NCBI RefSeq assembly: GCF_021190955.1
Contig: NZ_JAIOAO010000003.1
Coordinates: forward strand, 930,001 to 994,000
DNA from: Parachryseolinea silvisoli
GTDB taxonomy: Bacteria > Bacteroidota > Bacteroidia > Cytophagales > Cyclobacteriaceae
Length of the DNA: 64,000 nucleotides
Direction of reading: 5' to 3'
The notes beneath the pieces were generated by a model. It was not told the origin of the DNA, did no database searches, and saw nothing but the letters and a program-made list of their open reading frames with translations. Both the position numbers and the translations under genes were made by a program. Numbering within the stretch: the first letter of the stretch is position 1; each line of letters starts with the position of its first letter. Shown piece by piece: positions 44,004-52,587 of the stretch.

Positions 44004-44702
44004 ATGATACGGTGCATCGTTATAGATGATGAACGGATAGCCCGCGACGGCTTGCTGGAGTTTATCAAGACGTTCGACTTTCTCGAATGTATAGGCGACT
44101 ATTCCAATCCGCTCCAGGCCGTCGATTTGATCCGGAATAAGCAGGTGGACCTGGTATTCCTGGACATCGAGATGCCACGGATGAAGGGTATCCCGTTTGC
44201 CGAGATGGTTAACAATAATGCTACGATGATCGTCTTTACCACGGCGTATCCTGAATATGCGTTGAAAGGGTATAAAGTAAATGCGATCGACTATCTGTTG
44301 AAGCCCATTTTTTTTGATGATTTTAAACGCGCGGTAGTAAAAGCCAGGGACCTGTTCAATATGCGGTTTCCTGCAAGCGACGGTCCCCAATTTGTTTTCT
44401 TTCGGGAAGATGGTGTCGACCACCGGGTCATTATCGACGACATCGTTTATATCAGCGGCCTGCAAAACTACGTACAGGTGCACCTCGTGGATAAGCGTAG
44501 CATTGTCGTTCACAAAACGCTCAAGAGCATGCAGGAGATGTTGCCGGAGGAGAAGTTCATCCAGCCACACCGATCATACCTTGTGCAAAAACGGTATATC
44601 CGCGCGATCGACGGCCTTACCGTGATGGTCCATGACACTTCATTGCCGATTGCACGGGAGCGTAAGCAGGTACTCCTGGACCTGATCACAAAGAACGAAT
44701 GA
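44004..44702 (+). CDS. LytTR-family response regulator
   Basis: A 232-residue regulator: receiver domain with Asp8/Asp9, phospho-acceptor Asp54 (VFLDIEMPRMKG) and Lys in YLLKPIFFDDF; LytTR DNA-binding domain with IVYISGLQNYVQVHLVDK and FIQPHRSYLVQKRYIRAIDG. An AAAGGATG sequence lies at its start. It forms a two-component system with the kinase directly upstream; the likely target is the divergent DUF6268 gene or distant loci. Confidence 0.95.
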   Translation: MIRCIVIDDERIARDGLLEFIKTFDFLECIGDYSNPLQAVDLIRNKQVDLVFLDIEMPRMKGIPFAEMVNNNATMIVFTTAYPEYALKGYKVNAIDYLLKPIFFDDFKRAVVKARDLFNMRFPASDGPQFVFFREDGVDHRVIIDDIVYISGLQNYVQVHLVDKRSIVVHKTLKSMQEMLPEEKFIQPHRSYLVQKRYIRAIDGLTVMVHDTSLPIARERKQVLLDLITKNE

Positions 44703-44712
44703 TTATCAACGG

Positions 44713-44756
44713 AAGCGGATAACCCAAGCGTTAAACTTCGGTTATCCGCTTTTTCT
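44713..44756 (+). terminator. Intrinsic terminator after the LytTR operon
   Basis: A 12-bp stem AAGCGGATAACC / GGTTATCCGCTT with a 15-base loop, followed by TTTCTGTTTTT; 11 bases after the response-regulator stop. Confidence 0.85.
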
Positions 44757-44779
44757 GTTTTTCAATGCCTCGGATCCGT

Positions 44780-46027
44780 TTATGTCGTTTCTAACGTAAA
44801 CTTAATGGGGAGCGTCAAAACACAGCTGACAGGTTTTCCATTTTTCTGCGCAGGAATGAACGCACCCAGGCCTTCAACAGCCTGAACCGCCGCCGCCTTC
44901 AGCGCATCATCGATTCCTTTTGCTTCTTCTGTTGTTTGGTGATACCCCACAACCACCATTTCCTTCAGCAGATATCCATCCTTTCGCATCTCTGCCCGGA
45001 TGTTCTCGACATGACCCTTTTCGTTAACCGTGAAAGAGACCTGTACTAAACCCGAACGGTTCTCGTGGCGGGCCGTGGCGGGGTACATGATTCGCTTCGT
45101 AAGAATTTGATACATCGCCGCTTCACCTTGTTTGTAGGTTGCGATCTTATCAAATGGCTGTTCTTCGGTCCGACCCGAGAAAGCGCCGAGGAATACGATT
45201 ACAGACATCAACGCTAAATAAAGAGAAACTCTCCAATAGCTGTGTTGGGGGTTTGTTCTTGCTTTTGTCATCATATTAAATCGTTTAATTAAACTGGTTT
45301 TGCTACTCAGATGATTACCGAATTCTATCGGTACGCCCGTTCTTGCCTTAAACAATATGTACTGATAGTCCTCCCGGTCGATCCCATTCTCCAACACGCG
45401 CTCGTCCGCGTAATACTCATGCTCCGCCTTGATATCCCGCCTGAAAAGCCACGCCACAGGATTAAACCAAAACAGCACGGTCACAACCTCCAGGAATATA
45501 TTATCGACGGAATGATATTGATCGCGATGAACCCGCTCATGCAACAGCATCGTCGCCCTTACAGTGTCATCCATATTCTCTTTTCCCATAAACAAAATGT
45601 TGAAAAAAGTAAACGGAGATACAGGCTGTTGAAGGTCGACAACCGTAAATCCCCACTGGTGCCGTCTGGGCGAATGCATATAAAGCCTCAGTAAAGCCGC
45701 CAGCCCGAAGACACAACGGAATAAACATACACCTGCTCCCAGTATATAGAGAGCTAAAACAATATCGATGGTACTCGCCGATAGTGCAGACGAAACAGTT
45801 TCCTGAAAATCGGCTGTACCGCTGGTCACCACCGAGAACATACCCGGAAACCGACCCGCTTGCGAGACATGTTTAAATTGTATAAAAGGAATGGCGATCG
45901 AGAAAACTATACAGGCTAATCCAATAAATCTATTCAACTGGTGATTGCGCTCATACCGAAGCATTACTCCGTACAAAGCATAGAGTACGACCAATGAAAA
46001 GCCGGACTTCCATAAATAACTTTCCAT
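44780..46027 (-). CDS. M56 (BlaR1-like) metallopeptidase with TonB C-terminal domain
   Basis: A 415-residue membrane protein; ATG 46027 overlaps the BlaI stop as TGATG. N-terminal helices are followed by the cytoplasmic zinc-peptidase motif LLHERVHRDQYH (HExxH) and the third ligand region KAEHEYYADERVLENG. After one more helix, a periplasmic TonB-like C-terminal domain (MYPATARHENRSGLVQVSFT, VNEKGHVENI) ends the chain. BlaR1 relatives sense a signal and trigger cleavage of the BlaI repressor. No penicillin-binding sensor domain is present, so the signal is not obviously a beta-lactam. Confidence 0.9.
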   Translation of the reverse strand: MESYLWKSGFSLVVLYALYGVMLRYERNHQLNRFIGLACIVFSIAIPFIQFKHVSQAGRFPGMFSVVTSGTADFQETVSSALSASTIDIVLALYILGAGVCLFRCVFGLAALLRLYMHSPRRHQWGFTVVDLQQPVSPFTFFNILFMGKENMDDTVRATMLLHERVHRDQYHSVDNIFLEVVTVLFWFNPVAWLFRRDIKAEHEYYADERVLENGIDREDYQYILFKARTGVPIEFGNHLSSKTSLIKRFNMMTKARTNPQHSYWRVSLYLALMSVIVFLGAFSGRTEEQPFDKIATYKQGEAAMYQILTKRIMYPATARHENRSGLVQVSFTVNEKGHVENIRAEMRKDGYLLKEMVVVGYHQTTEEAKGIDDALKAAAVQAVEGLGAFIPAQKNGKPVSCVLTLPIKFTLETT

Positions 46028-46407
46028 CACTTTTTCTTTTTTTGTTCGATCTGTTTCCGAAAATGCTCCATAAGCTCCTGCATATCTTTGGTGCTGAGGT
46101 TTTCCGCACTGCTGAACTCCGACACCATATTCTTGAATGAGCTCGAGAAATAGTTTTCCACCAGAGATTTCACGGACTGAGTAGTGTAGTCCTTTCGCGC
46201 TACCAGCGGATAATATTCATGGGAATTCGCGACAGGCGTTCTTCCCACAAACCCTTTCTTTTCCAGAATCTTGAATATGGTCGCCACCGTTGTATAGGCA
46301 GGCTTGGGGTCTTCGTATTCGTTAACAATATCCCGGAGCAGGCCCTTCTCGATCGACCAAAGGATCTTCATAGCCTTTTCTTCCGCTTTGGTAAGGTTTA
46401 AATCCAT
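46027..46407 (-). CDS. BlaI/MecI-family repressor
   Basis: A 126-residue repressor from ATG 46407: winged helix with LTKAEEKAMKILWSIEKGLL, PKPAYTTVATIFKILEKKGF and the wing VANSHEYYPLVAR, then a helical dimerisation tail. The tail has the LVENYFSSSFKNMVSEF region where BlaI proteins are cleaved. It is transcribed with the M56 gene and preceded by two consecutive 18-bp dyads, its probable autoregulatory operators. Confidence 0.93.
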   Translation of the reverse strand: MDLNLTKAEEKAMKILWSIEKGLLRDIVNEYEDPKPAYTTVATIFKILEKKGFVGRTPVANSHEYYPLVARKDYTTQSVKSLVENYFSSSFKNMVSEFSSAENLSTKDMQELMEHFRKQIEQKKKK

Positions 46408-46436
46408 CGCGCTATTTTTTGTTGATGTATTCAAAA

Positions 46437-46474
46437 CTACTAAATAATTAGTAGATCTACTATCTTCTTAGTAG
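46437..46474. promoter_or_regulatory. Tandem BlaI operators
   Basis: Operator 1 (46437-46454) is a perfect dyad CTACTAA-ataa-TTAGTAG. Operator 2 (46457-46474) is CTACTAT-cttc-TTAGTAG with one mismatch. Their centres are 20 bases apart, about two helical turns, so two dimers would bind on the same face. They lie 30-67 bases before the BlaI start. Confidence 0.82.
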
Positions 46475-46578
46475 TTTATTTCTTCGTCCGCGATAAAACA
46501 CGGCAGAGGGCCGTAAACTTTTGGTGGGCGGTAGTATTTATGCACAGCAGCTCATTATTTTAGAGCAGCGCTTAAATA

Positions 46579-47349
46579 ATGAAGATCGCCACCTATAACA
46601 TCAACGGTATCAACGGACGACTTCCCGTTTTGCTGCGCTGGTTGAGTGAAGCAAAGCCAGACGTTGTATGCCTGCAGGAGCTAAAGACGCCTGAGGGACA
46701 ATTCCCCATAGCGGCGATCAACGCCGCCGGGTATCAGGCCATCTGGCATGGACAAAAATCCTGGAATGGCGTAGCCATTCTTTCCCGTAAACTACCTATT
46801 CAGGAACTGGGCCGGGCTTTGCCCGGTGACCCTGCGGACGAACACAGCCGATACATAGAGGCGATTGTGGGCAAGATGGTGATCGCATGCCTCTATCTGC
46901 CCAACGGCAACCCTTACCCGGGACCAAAATTCGACTACAAGCTCAAATGGATGAAACGACTCTCCGCGCATGCCAGGAAGCTGCTGGCACACGACGTACC
47001 CGTTGCGCTGGTGGGCGATTTCAACGTGATGCCGACGGAGCTGGATGTCTACAAACCGGAGAAGTACCTCAACAACGCTCTGTTCCGCAAAGAAGCCCGG
47101 GCTGCATACGCCCGCCTGCTGAAGCAGGGTTGGGTGGATGCTGCCCGTCACCTGCACCCGGATGAACGAATCTACACCTTCTGGGATTACTTGTACAAGG
47201 CCTGGGAACGCAATGCAGGCCTCAGACTGGATCATTTCCTCGTAAGCCCGCACCTGGTACCCAGGCTTCGTAAAGCTGGCGTAGATACCGCCGTAAGGGG
47301 CTGGGACAAAGCCAGTGACCATGCCCCGGCGTGGATCATCCTCAAATAG
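46579..47349 (+). CDS. xthA: Exodeoxyribonuclease III
   Basis: A 256-residue AP endonuclease/3'-5' exonuclease of the XthA family for base-excision repair. Catalytic motifs: ATYNINGINGR (Asn), CLQELKTPEGQFP (Glu), ALVGDFNVMPTELD (Asp/Asn), LRLDHFLVS and the ending KASDHAPAWIIL (Asp/His). Length and order match E. coli XthA. It stands alone and converges with the azoreductase gene. Confidence 0.95.
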   Translation: MKIATYNINGINGRLPVLLRWLSEAKPDVVCLQELKTPEGQFPIAAINAAGYQAIWHGQKSWNGVAILSRKLPIQELGRALPGDPADEHSRYIEAIVGKMVIACLYLPNGNPYPGPKFDYKLKWMKRLSAHARKLLAHDVPVALVGDFNVMPTELDVYKPEKYLNNALFRKEARAAYARLLKQGWVDAARHLHPDERIYTFWDYLYKAWERNAGLRLDHFLVSPHLVPRLRKAGVDTAVRGWDKASDHAPAWIILK

Positions 47350-47369
47350 CCCGGGGATATCCGGCCGTA

Positions 47370-47972
47370 TTAGTCGATGTGTATACTTTCGATCCCTTTT
47401 GTCAGGGCATACTCCTTAACACGCGGAACCTTGACGCCTTCTGCACGAAAAACTGTCAGGTCCGTCATGCCTAAAAAACCTAGAAAAGCTTTCAGATAGG
47501 GCGCTACAAAATCGTTCGCTTTTGCGGGGCCGTCGGAATAGATGCCGCCCGAAGACGTAGCGACATAGACCTTTTTACCAGTAACCATGCCAATAGGGCC
47601 GTTCTCGCCATAGCCAAAGGTTATTCCTGCCCTTGTGATATGGTCGATCCAGGATTTCAGCGCGGTGTGTATGGTGAAGTTGTAAAGGGGCGCACCGATG
47701 ACAATGATATCAGCGGCCATCAGCTGCCTGACCATGCTATCGGAAAATTGGATAGATTCTTTGTCCTCGGCCGTAAGTTGATCTCCGGGGACAAAGAACG
47801 TCCGCAGGACAGCAGGTGTTAAATGCGGGATGTTTAATTCAACCAGATTAACTTCCTCCAGCGTACTGCCCGGATACTTTTCGATTACCTTTTCGACGAT
47901 AGCCTTGCCAAGCTTGATGCTGTAAGACTCATTATTCTGGATGCTCGACATGATGTGAAGTATACGTTTCAT
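47370..47972 (-). CDS. azoR: FMN-dependent NADH-azoreductase
   Basis: A 200-residue flavodoxin-fold enzyme: N-terminal phosphate loop IMSSIQNNESYSIKLGKAIV, FMN contact GAPLYNFTIHTALKSWIDHI and ATSSGGIYS. AzoR reduces quinones and azo compounds with NADH. It is divergent from HxlR regulator C, with paired GGAAAG sites between them, which is the pattern of a quinone-responsive detoxification unit. Confidence 0.94.
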   Translation of the reverse strand: MKRILHIMSSIQNNESYSIKLGKAIVEKVIEKYPGSTLEEVNLVELNIPHLTPAVLRTFFVPGDQLTAEDKESIQFSDSMVRQLMAADIIVIGAPLYNFTIHTALKSWIDHITRAGITFGYGENGPIGMVTGKKVYVATSSGGIYSDGPAKANDFVAPYLKAFLGFLGMTDLTVFRAEGVKVPRVKEYALTKGIESIHID

Positions 47973-48072
47973 GGGATTTTTATTTAAGTACTACTTTTGA
48001 CAGCGGGTGTGTTTCGCTTTTGTCTGTACAAAAGTAGCTGCACGGGCGATCGGAAAAACGGGACTTACATAA

Positions 48073-48110
48073 AGGAAAGCGGTTACTTTTAGGAAAGTGC
48101 TTATCTTTGG
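48073..48110. promoter_or_regulatory. HxlR operator and promoter between azoR and HxlR C
   Basis: AGGAAAGC starts at 48073 and AGGAAAGTGCTTAT at 48091, 18 bases apart, closely like the pair at 17955 and 17972. The second half-site forms ACTTT-tagg-AAAGT. TAtcTTTG at 48103-48110 fits a -7 element on the plus strand, only 3 bases before ATG 48113. On the minus strand TActTTTG (48039-48032) can serve azoR. Confidence 0.55.
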
Positions 48111-48112
48111 GT

Positions 48113-48484
48113 ATGACAATGATGATAAAGGATACGCTTCCCGACAAAGCAGAATGTGCCAGTTCGCTCAGGAATGTCGTGGACGCACTATACGTTCTCA
48201 ATGGTAAGTGGAAACTTCCTGTTGTCCTCAATCTGATGCACTCCCCCAAGCGCTTTAATGAATTACAAAACGAGCTCAGGGGTATATCTCCGAAAGTTCT
48301 GGCGAGCGAGCTAAAACATCTCGACCTGAATGGGTTTATTAAACGTAATGTGTCTGCCGGTTCGCCGGAAACCATCGTTTATGAAGTAACAGAATACAGC
48401 TGGACATTAAAGAATGTACTGCGTGAGCTCAGTGCCTGGGGCGGCCAACATCGGGAGAAAATCAAACAAAGCATGCGGGAGTGA
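48113..48484 (+). CDS. HxlR-family transcriptional regulator (C)
   Basis: A 123-residue winged-helix regulator; ATG 48113 or the ATGs at 48119 and 48122 may be the start. N-terminal Cys in AECASSLRNVVDAL, core LNGKWKLPVVLNLM, recognition helix GISPKVLASELKHLDLNG and wing SPETIVYEVTEYSWTL. The recognition helix is nearly the same as in regulator A. Divergent from azoR and followed by a RidA gene. Confidence 0.93.
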   Translation: MTMMIKDTLPDKAECASSLRNVVDALYVLNGKWKLPVVLNLMHSPKRFNELQNELRGISPKVLASELKHLDLNGFIKRNVSAGSPETIVYEVTEYSWTLKNVLRELSAWGGQHREKIKQSMRE

Positions 48485-48515
48485 CCCTGCCATGATCAAT
48501 AGAAATAATACCATC

Positions 48516-48971
48516 ATGCGAAATAATGGCTTTATAAAATACATACTGGTGCTTACGCTAACGCTGGTGAGCACAGCGTTAACGGCACAGAACAATGGTA
48601 TTGCAAAGGACAAGTGGCACTGGGGTAATACGATCCGGCAGGATACAACCGCCGGATACGTGCAGGTAATAAAGGTGGACAACATCCTGTACATTTCGGG
48701 AGCCGTTGCAACCGACGTGACCCCCGAGGGGATCACAAGTGTTTATCGTGCATTGGAGCAATCGTTAAAGAGTTTCGGCGCGACATTTCAAAATGTGGTC
48801 AAAGAAAATTTATATACAACGGACATAGACGCGATGAAGAAATTCAATCATGCGCGAAAAGTGTTTTACAAAAATGATTTTCCGGCAGCGACCTGGGTTC
48901 AGGTCTCACGATTGTATATGCCCGAGGCCAGGTTAGAGGTTGAATTGGTCGCACATCTCCCGAAGAAGTGA
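48516..48971 (+). CDS. Exported RidA-family protein
   Basis: A 151-residue member of the RidA/YjgF/UK114 fold with an N-terminal signal peptide (FIKYILVLTLTLVSTALTAQ), unusual for this mainly cytoplasmic family. Core: IKVDNILYISGAVATDVTPE, VVKENLYTTDIDAM and the C-terminal VSRLYMPEARLEVELVAHLP with the conserved Arg-like turn changed. ATG 48492 is an alternative start. It lies 31 bases after HxlR C and may be cotranscribed. Deaminase activity cannot be confirmed. Confidence 0.85.
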   Translation: MRNNGFIKYILVLTLTLVSTALTAQNNGIAKDKWHWGNTIRQDTTAGYVQVIKVDNILYISGAVATDVTPEGITSVYRALEQSLKSFGATFQNVVKENLYTTDIDAMKKFNHARKVFYKNDFPAATWVQVSRLYMPEARLEVELVAHLPKK

Positions 48972-49250
48972 CCGTAACTAGTACTACTTTGTCATTGTAA
49001 GTTTAGGTGAAATCAAGTAGTTGGTTATTGTTTGTTGCTAACGGCTATGAGACATTGGTTGGCGTCAAGGCCAGCCTGTCTTCGTACTTACAGCACTTCC
49101 AAAGTGTAAGGTACCATGCCCGCTACCGAACACCAAACCTCACAACCGAACGGTAAATCTTCAAAATACCTTAATAAACCTCAGTAATTGCAAGGTGTAC
49201 ACACTGGCTCGAAAATGGCAAAGGCATCGGAACCCTTAACCTGACGACTT

Positions 49251-51668
49251 ATGATTATCAATTATTTAAAGATCTCGCTTCGCAATCTGCTCAAGAACAA
49301 ATATTACAGTCTCATCAACATTCTGGGGCTTGCTTTGGGTATCACATGCGTGTTCCTCATCATCCAATATCTTAGCAGAGAGCTTGCGTACGATAAATTT
49401 CATGAAGGTTCAGAAAATATCTATCGCGTTATCTGGGAAAACGATAATCCACAAACACGAACGCCTCATCCGCTCGCACAGGCGATGGTGCACGACTTTC
49501 CTGAAGTAGAAAATGCCGTAAGTCTTTCCCCTCTCTGGGGCCCTGGCCTTACACGCGAAACGTTCTCCATCCGCAACCCACAGAAAAATATTCAATACGA
49601 TGAAACCGGTGTGCTCGCAGTTGATACCACATTCTTCAAAGTTTTTTCATTTCCGATCGTAAAAGGTGATCCCGACAAGGCACTGAAAAAAATGGGGGGC
49701 TTGCTGATATCCGAAAAAGCCGCATACAAATACTTCGGTGATGAAAGTCCTATTGGGAAATTTCTCTCGGTCAATGACGACAAAACGCTTATCGAAGTAG
49801 TAGCGGTATTCAAAGACGTTCCGGAGCTTTCGCATTTTCATTTCGACTTCCTCGTTTCCTATGTCCTTGAAAAAGCACTCGAAGACCCGCAAAGTCAGTA
49901 CTACACCTGGGCAGATTTCGGACACTATAATTATGTAAGACTGAAACCAGGAGCAGATGCAAAAAAACTTGAAAGCCAGTTAATGCCCTGGCTCAAAAAT
50001 TATGTGGATTGGTCACCTGAAGATTTCAAATACTTTGAGGACAATCATAGTGGACTGAAACTTCAACCTATTACTGATATTCACCTCAAATCAAATGTTC
50101 GCTGGGAACTGGAGGGCAACGGCAACATCGATTATGTTTATATGATGATTGCTGCTGCTATTCTGATTCTTGTCATCGCGTGCATCAACTTCATTAATCT
50201 TACGACCGCACAATCAGCAGAGCGCGCAAAAGAGATTGGTATACGCAAATCACTTGGCGCTTTAAAAAGACAACTCATCATTCAGTTCACGGGTGAATCT
50301 GTGCTGGTGGCTTTGGCAGCGATGCTGGTGTCGCTTGCGATGATTCAGACACTGGTTCCAATGTTCAACTTTATCACGGAAAGTGCAGTTCAGTTTTCGA
50401 TGATCTCATTGATCGCGATTTTGGCAGCGATCGGAATAGTGGTTGGACTTGTTGCCGGTATTTATCCGTCACTTTACTTATCGTCGGTAAAACCAACCGC
50501 CGTGCTGAAAGGCAAATTTCTGCAAAGTCCAAAGGGAACTTCAGTACGCAAGGCCTTTACTGTTTTTCAGTTCAGTGCATCGATGGTACTGATTTGTGTT
50601 GCAGTCGTAATCTTCAATCAGCTTCAGGCAGTTCAAAACAGATCTGTTGGTTTTAGCAAAGAAGAAGTGATCGTAATACCCGTAAAGAATCAGGATGCAT
50701 GGAGAGATCGCTTCGCAGAGGTGGAGACAGAACTCAGGCAACTTGCCGGTGTGAAAGAAGTTTCAGCAGCATCGAACATTCCGGGTCGATCATTCAATCA
50801 AAATGAAATTTTTGAATCGACTCATCCTGAAAATGACATTGATGTTTCTGAGCTCGTCGTTGATCACGATTTTCTTAAAGTATTAAACATTTCGCTGGCG
50901 GAAGGACGTGATTTCCTACGGGAGAATCCTGCGGATGCAGACAATGCATTTCTGATTAACGAAACTACTGCGCGCAATCTTCAGCTCGATCAGCCGATTG
51001 GAAAGCAAATTACCTGGGAACGAGATGGCGATGCCCTGAAGGCTACTGTGATCGGCGTTGTGAAAGATTTCAATTTTCAATCCCTGCATCACACAGTGAA
51101 ACCACTGTTGATCAAATTGGGAAATAATGGTTTCAATTACATCGTTCTAAAACTCAACACCAATGATTTCAACAAAACGATTAAGAAAATAGAAGGAACC
51201 TGGAAAAAATTCGACAACAGGTTTACGTTCGAATTCTTTTTCCTGGCTGATAATCTTAACCAACAATATCGCAATGAGCAAAATATCAATCGCGTTATCA
51301 TTACATTCTCCGGAGTAGCTATTTTGATTGCTTGCTTTGGACTGCTGGGAATCGCAGCGCTCACATTCCGCAACAGGACTAAAGAAATCAGTGTAAGAAA
51401 AGTTCTCGGTGCTGAATTCGGTAATCTCGTGGTTTTGTTACTTAAAGATTTTACTATTCTGATTTTGATTGCCGTAATCATCGCTACACCGGTTGTAATC
51501 TGGATCATGCAAAACTGGCTTGAGAATTTTGCTTATCGCGTTACGTTAAATCCAATCATTTTCATTGGCGCGGGAATGTTTTTGATTTTACTATCGTGGA
51601 TTACATTAGGCTACCTAACGCTGACAATGACAAGAATCAACCCAGCCACTACGTTGAAGAGTGAGTAG
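49251..51668 (+). CDS. MacB/FtsX-type ABC transporter permease
   Basis: An 805-residue permease with two FtsX-like units: TM1 (YSLINILGLALGITCVFLII), periplasmic MacB-like domain 1, three helices near residues 290-430 (ILILVIACINFINLTTAQSA with RAKEIGIRKSLGAL), a further helix and domain 2, and three C-terminal helices (VAILIACFGLLGIAALTFRN, KEISVRKVLGAE). This is the standard Bacteroidota form without its own ATPase domain. No ATPase or adaptor gene is adjacent. The gene looks A+T-richer than its neighbours, which may indicate transfer. Confidence 0.92.
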   Translation: MIINYLKISLRNLLKNKYYSLINILGLALGITCVFLIIQYLSRELAYDKFHEGSENIYRVIWENDNPQTRTPHPLAQAMVHDFPEVENAVSLSPLWGPGLTRETFSIRNPQKNIQYDETGVLAVDTTFFKVFSFPIVKGDPDKALKKMGGLLISEKAAYKYFGDESPIGKFLSVNDDKTLIEVVAVFKDVPELSHFHFDFLVSYVLEKALEDPQSQYYTWADFGHYNYVRLKPGADAKKLESQLMPWLKNYVDWSPEDFKYFEDNHSGLKLQPITDIHLKSNVRWELEGNGNIDYVYMMIAAAILILVIACINFINLTTAQSAERAKEIGIRKSLGALKRQLIIQFTGESVLVALAAMLVSLAMIQTLVPMFNFITESAVQFSMISLIAILAAIGIVVGLVAGIYPSLYLSSVKPTAVLKGKFLQSPKGTSVRKAFTVFQFSASMVLICVAVVIFNQLQAVQNRSVGFSKEEVIVIPVKNQDAWRDRFAEVETELRQLAGVKEVSAASNIPGRSFNQNEIFESTHPENDIDVSELVVDHDFLKVLNISLAEGRDFLRENPADADNAFLINETTARNLQLDQPIGKQITWERDGDALKATVIGVVKDFNFQSLHHTVKPLLIKLGNNGFNYIVLKLNTNDFNKTIKKIEGTWKKFDNRFTFEFFFLADNLNQQYRNEQNINRVIITFSGVAILIACFGLLGIAALTFRNRTKEISVRKVLGAEFGNLVVLLLKDFTILILIAVIIATPVVIWIMQNWLENFAYRVTLNPIIFIGAGMFLILLSWITLGYLTLTMTRINPATTLKSE

Positions 51669-51746
51669 TCTTTAAGGTGATATAGAACTGGCTAGGGGAG
51701 AGCCTCCTGATAACGTCAGTAGAAATAGTTCCTCGTGCTTTCGGTT

Positions 51747-52334
51747 ATGGACAAATCAAATGGATACGAATCAATAGCCGCGACGTTTATGAAATACCGG
51801 GGACAGAGCGTCTCCGGTATTGGAACATCCGCCATCCGCCAATGGGCCGGGGCACTGCCTCCAGGCGCTGCCGTATTGGACCTGGGGTGTGGAACAGGAC
51901 TCCCGGTCACCCATGTGTTGGTGGAGGAAAGCCTGACCGCTTACGGAATCGACGCATCGCCTACATTGGTAGCGGCTTTTCGACAAAACTTTCCAGGTAC
52001 TCCCGTTGCTTGCGAGGCAGCCGAGGAATCAGCGTTCTTCAACCGGCAGTTTGATGCCGTCATCGCCGTGGGGCTGTTGTTTCTTCTGCCGGCGCACGTG
52101 CAGGAAATGCTTATCCGAAAAGTAAGTCACGGGCTGAATCGCGGCGGAAAATTCCTGTTCACGTCTCCGGCTGTAAAAACGGACTGGGTCGATATACTCA
52201 CAGGGCAAAGCTCCACATCGCCTGGTGCGGCAATGTATCAGACCTGGTTGTCCGCCGCGGGATTAACCCTACGCGAGGAATTTGAGGATGAAGGCAATAA
52301 TCATTACTACCATGCCGTTAAACACGAAGAGTAA
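51747..52334 (+). CDS. Class I SAM-dependent methyltransferase
   Basis: A 195-residue methyltransferase from ATG 51747. SAM-binding motif I is AAVLDLGCGTGLPVTH, motif II YGIDASPTLVAAF and motif III-like FDAVIAVGLLFLLP. The N-terminal part with YESIAATFMKYRGQ is typical of small-molecule methyltransferases. Substrate unknown; no pathway context. Confidence 0.9.
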   Translation: MDKSNGYESIAATFMKYRGQSVSGIGTSAIRQWAGALPPGAAVLDLGCGTGLPVTHVLVEESLTAYGIDASPTLVAAFRQNFPGTPVACEAAEESAFFNRQFDAVIAVGLLFLLPAHVQEMLIRKVSHGLNRGGKFLFTSPAVKTDWVDILTGQSSTSPGAAMYQTWLSAAGLTLREEFEDEGNNHYYHAVKHEE

Positions 52335-52587
52335 CTATACAAATTCTTTACAGTGAGAATACGGCTGACAATTAGAGACGATCGAAGGTTTCAGTAGTTT
52401 TTCGGTGGAATTTCATACTCCGCGCCTCCGTTGTTGACGATCTATAGCGTAAATTATCGCGCCGAATGCGAATGAATTCCGAATTTATTGAGCGGCGCCC
52501 CGGCTTTGTCAGAAAGCTGAATATCAAAACTTTTCAGGTATTGTATTTGGCCGGTTATTCCGTTCTTTTGTAAGAAAGAAGCTGGTA

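Noticed and set aside
44780-46407. Beta-lactamase regulation system (blaR1/blaI)
   Set aside because: No penicillin-binding sensor domain and no beta-lactamase gene nearby; the pair is the generic M56/BlaI type.
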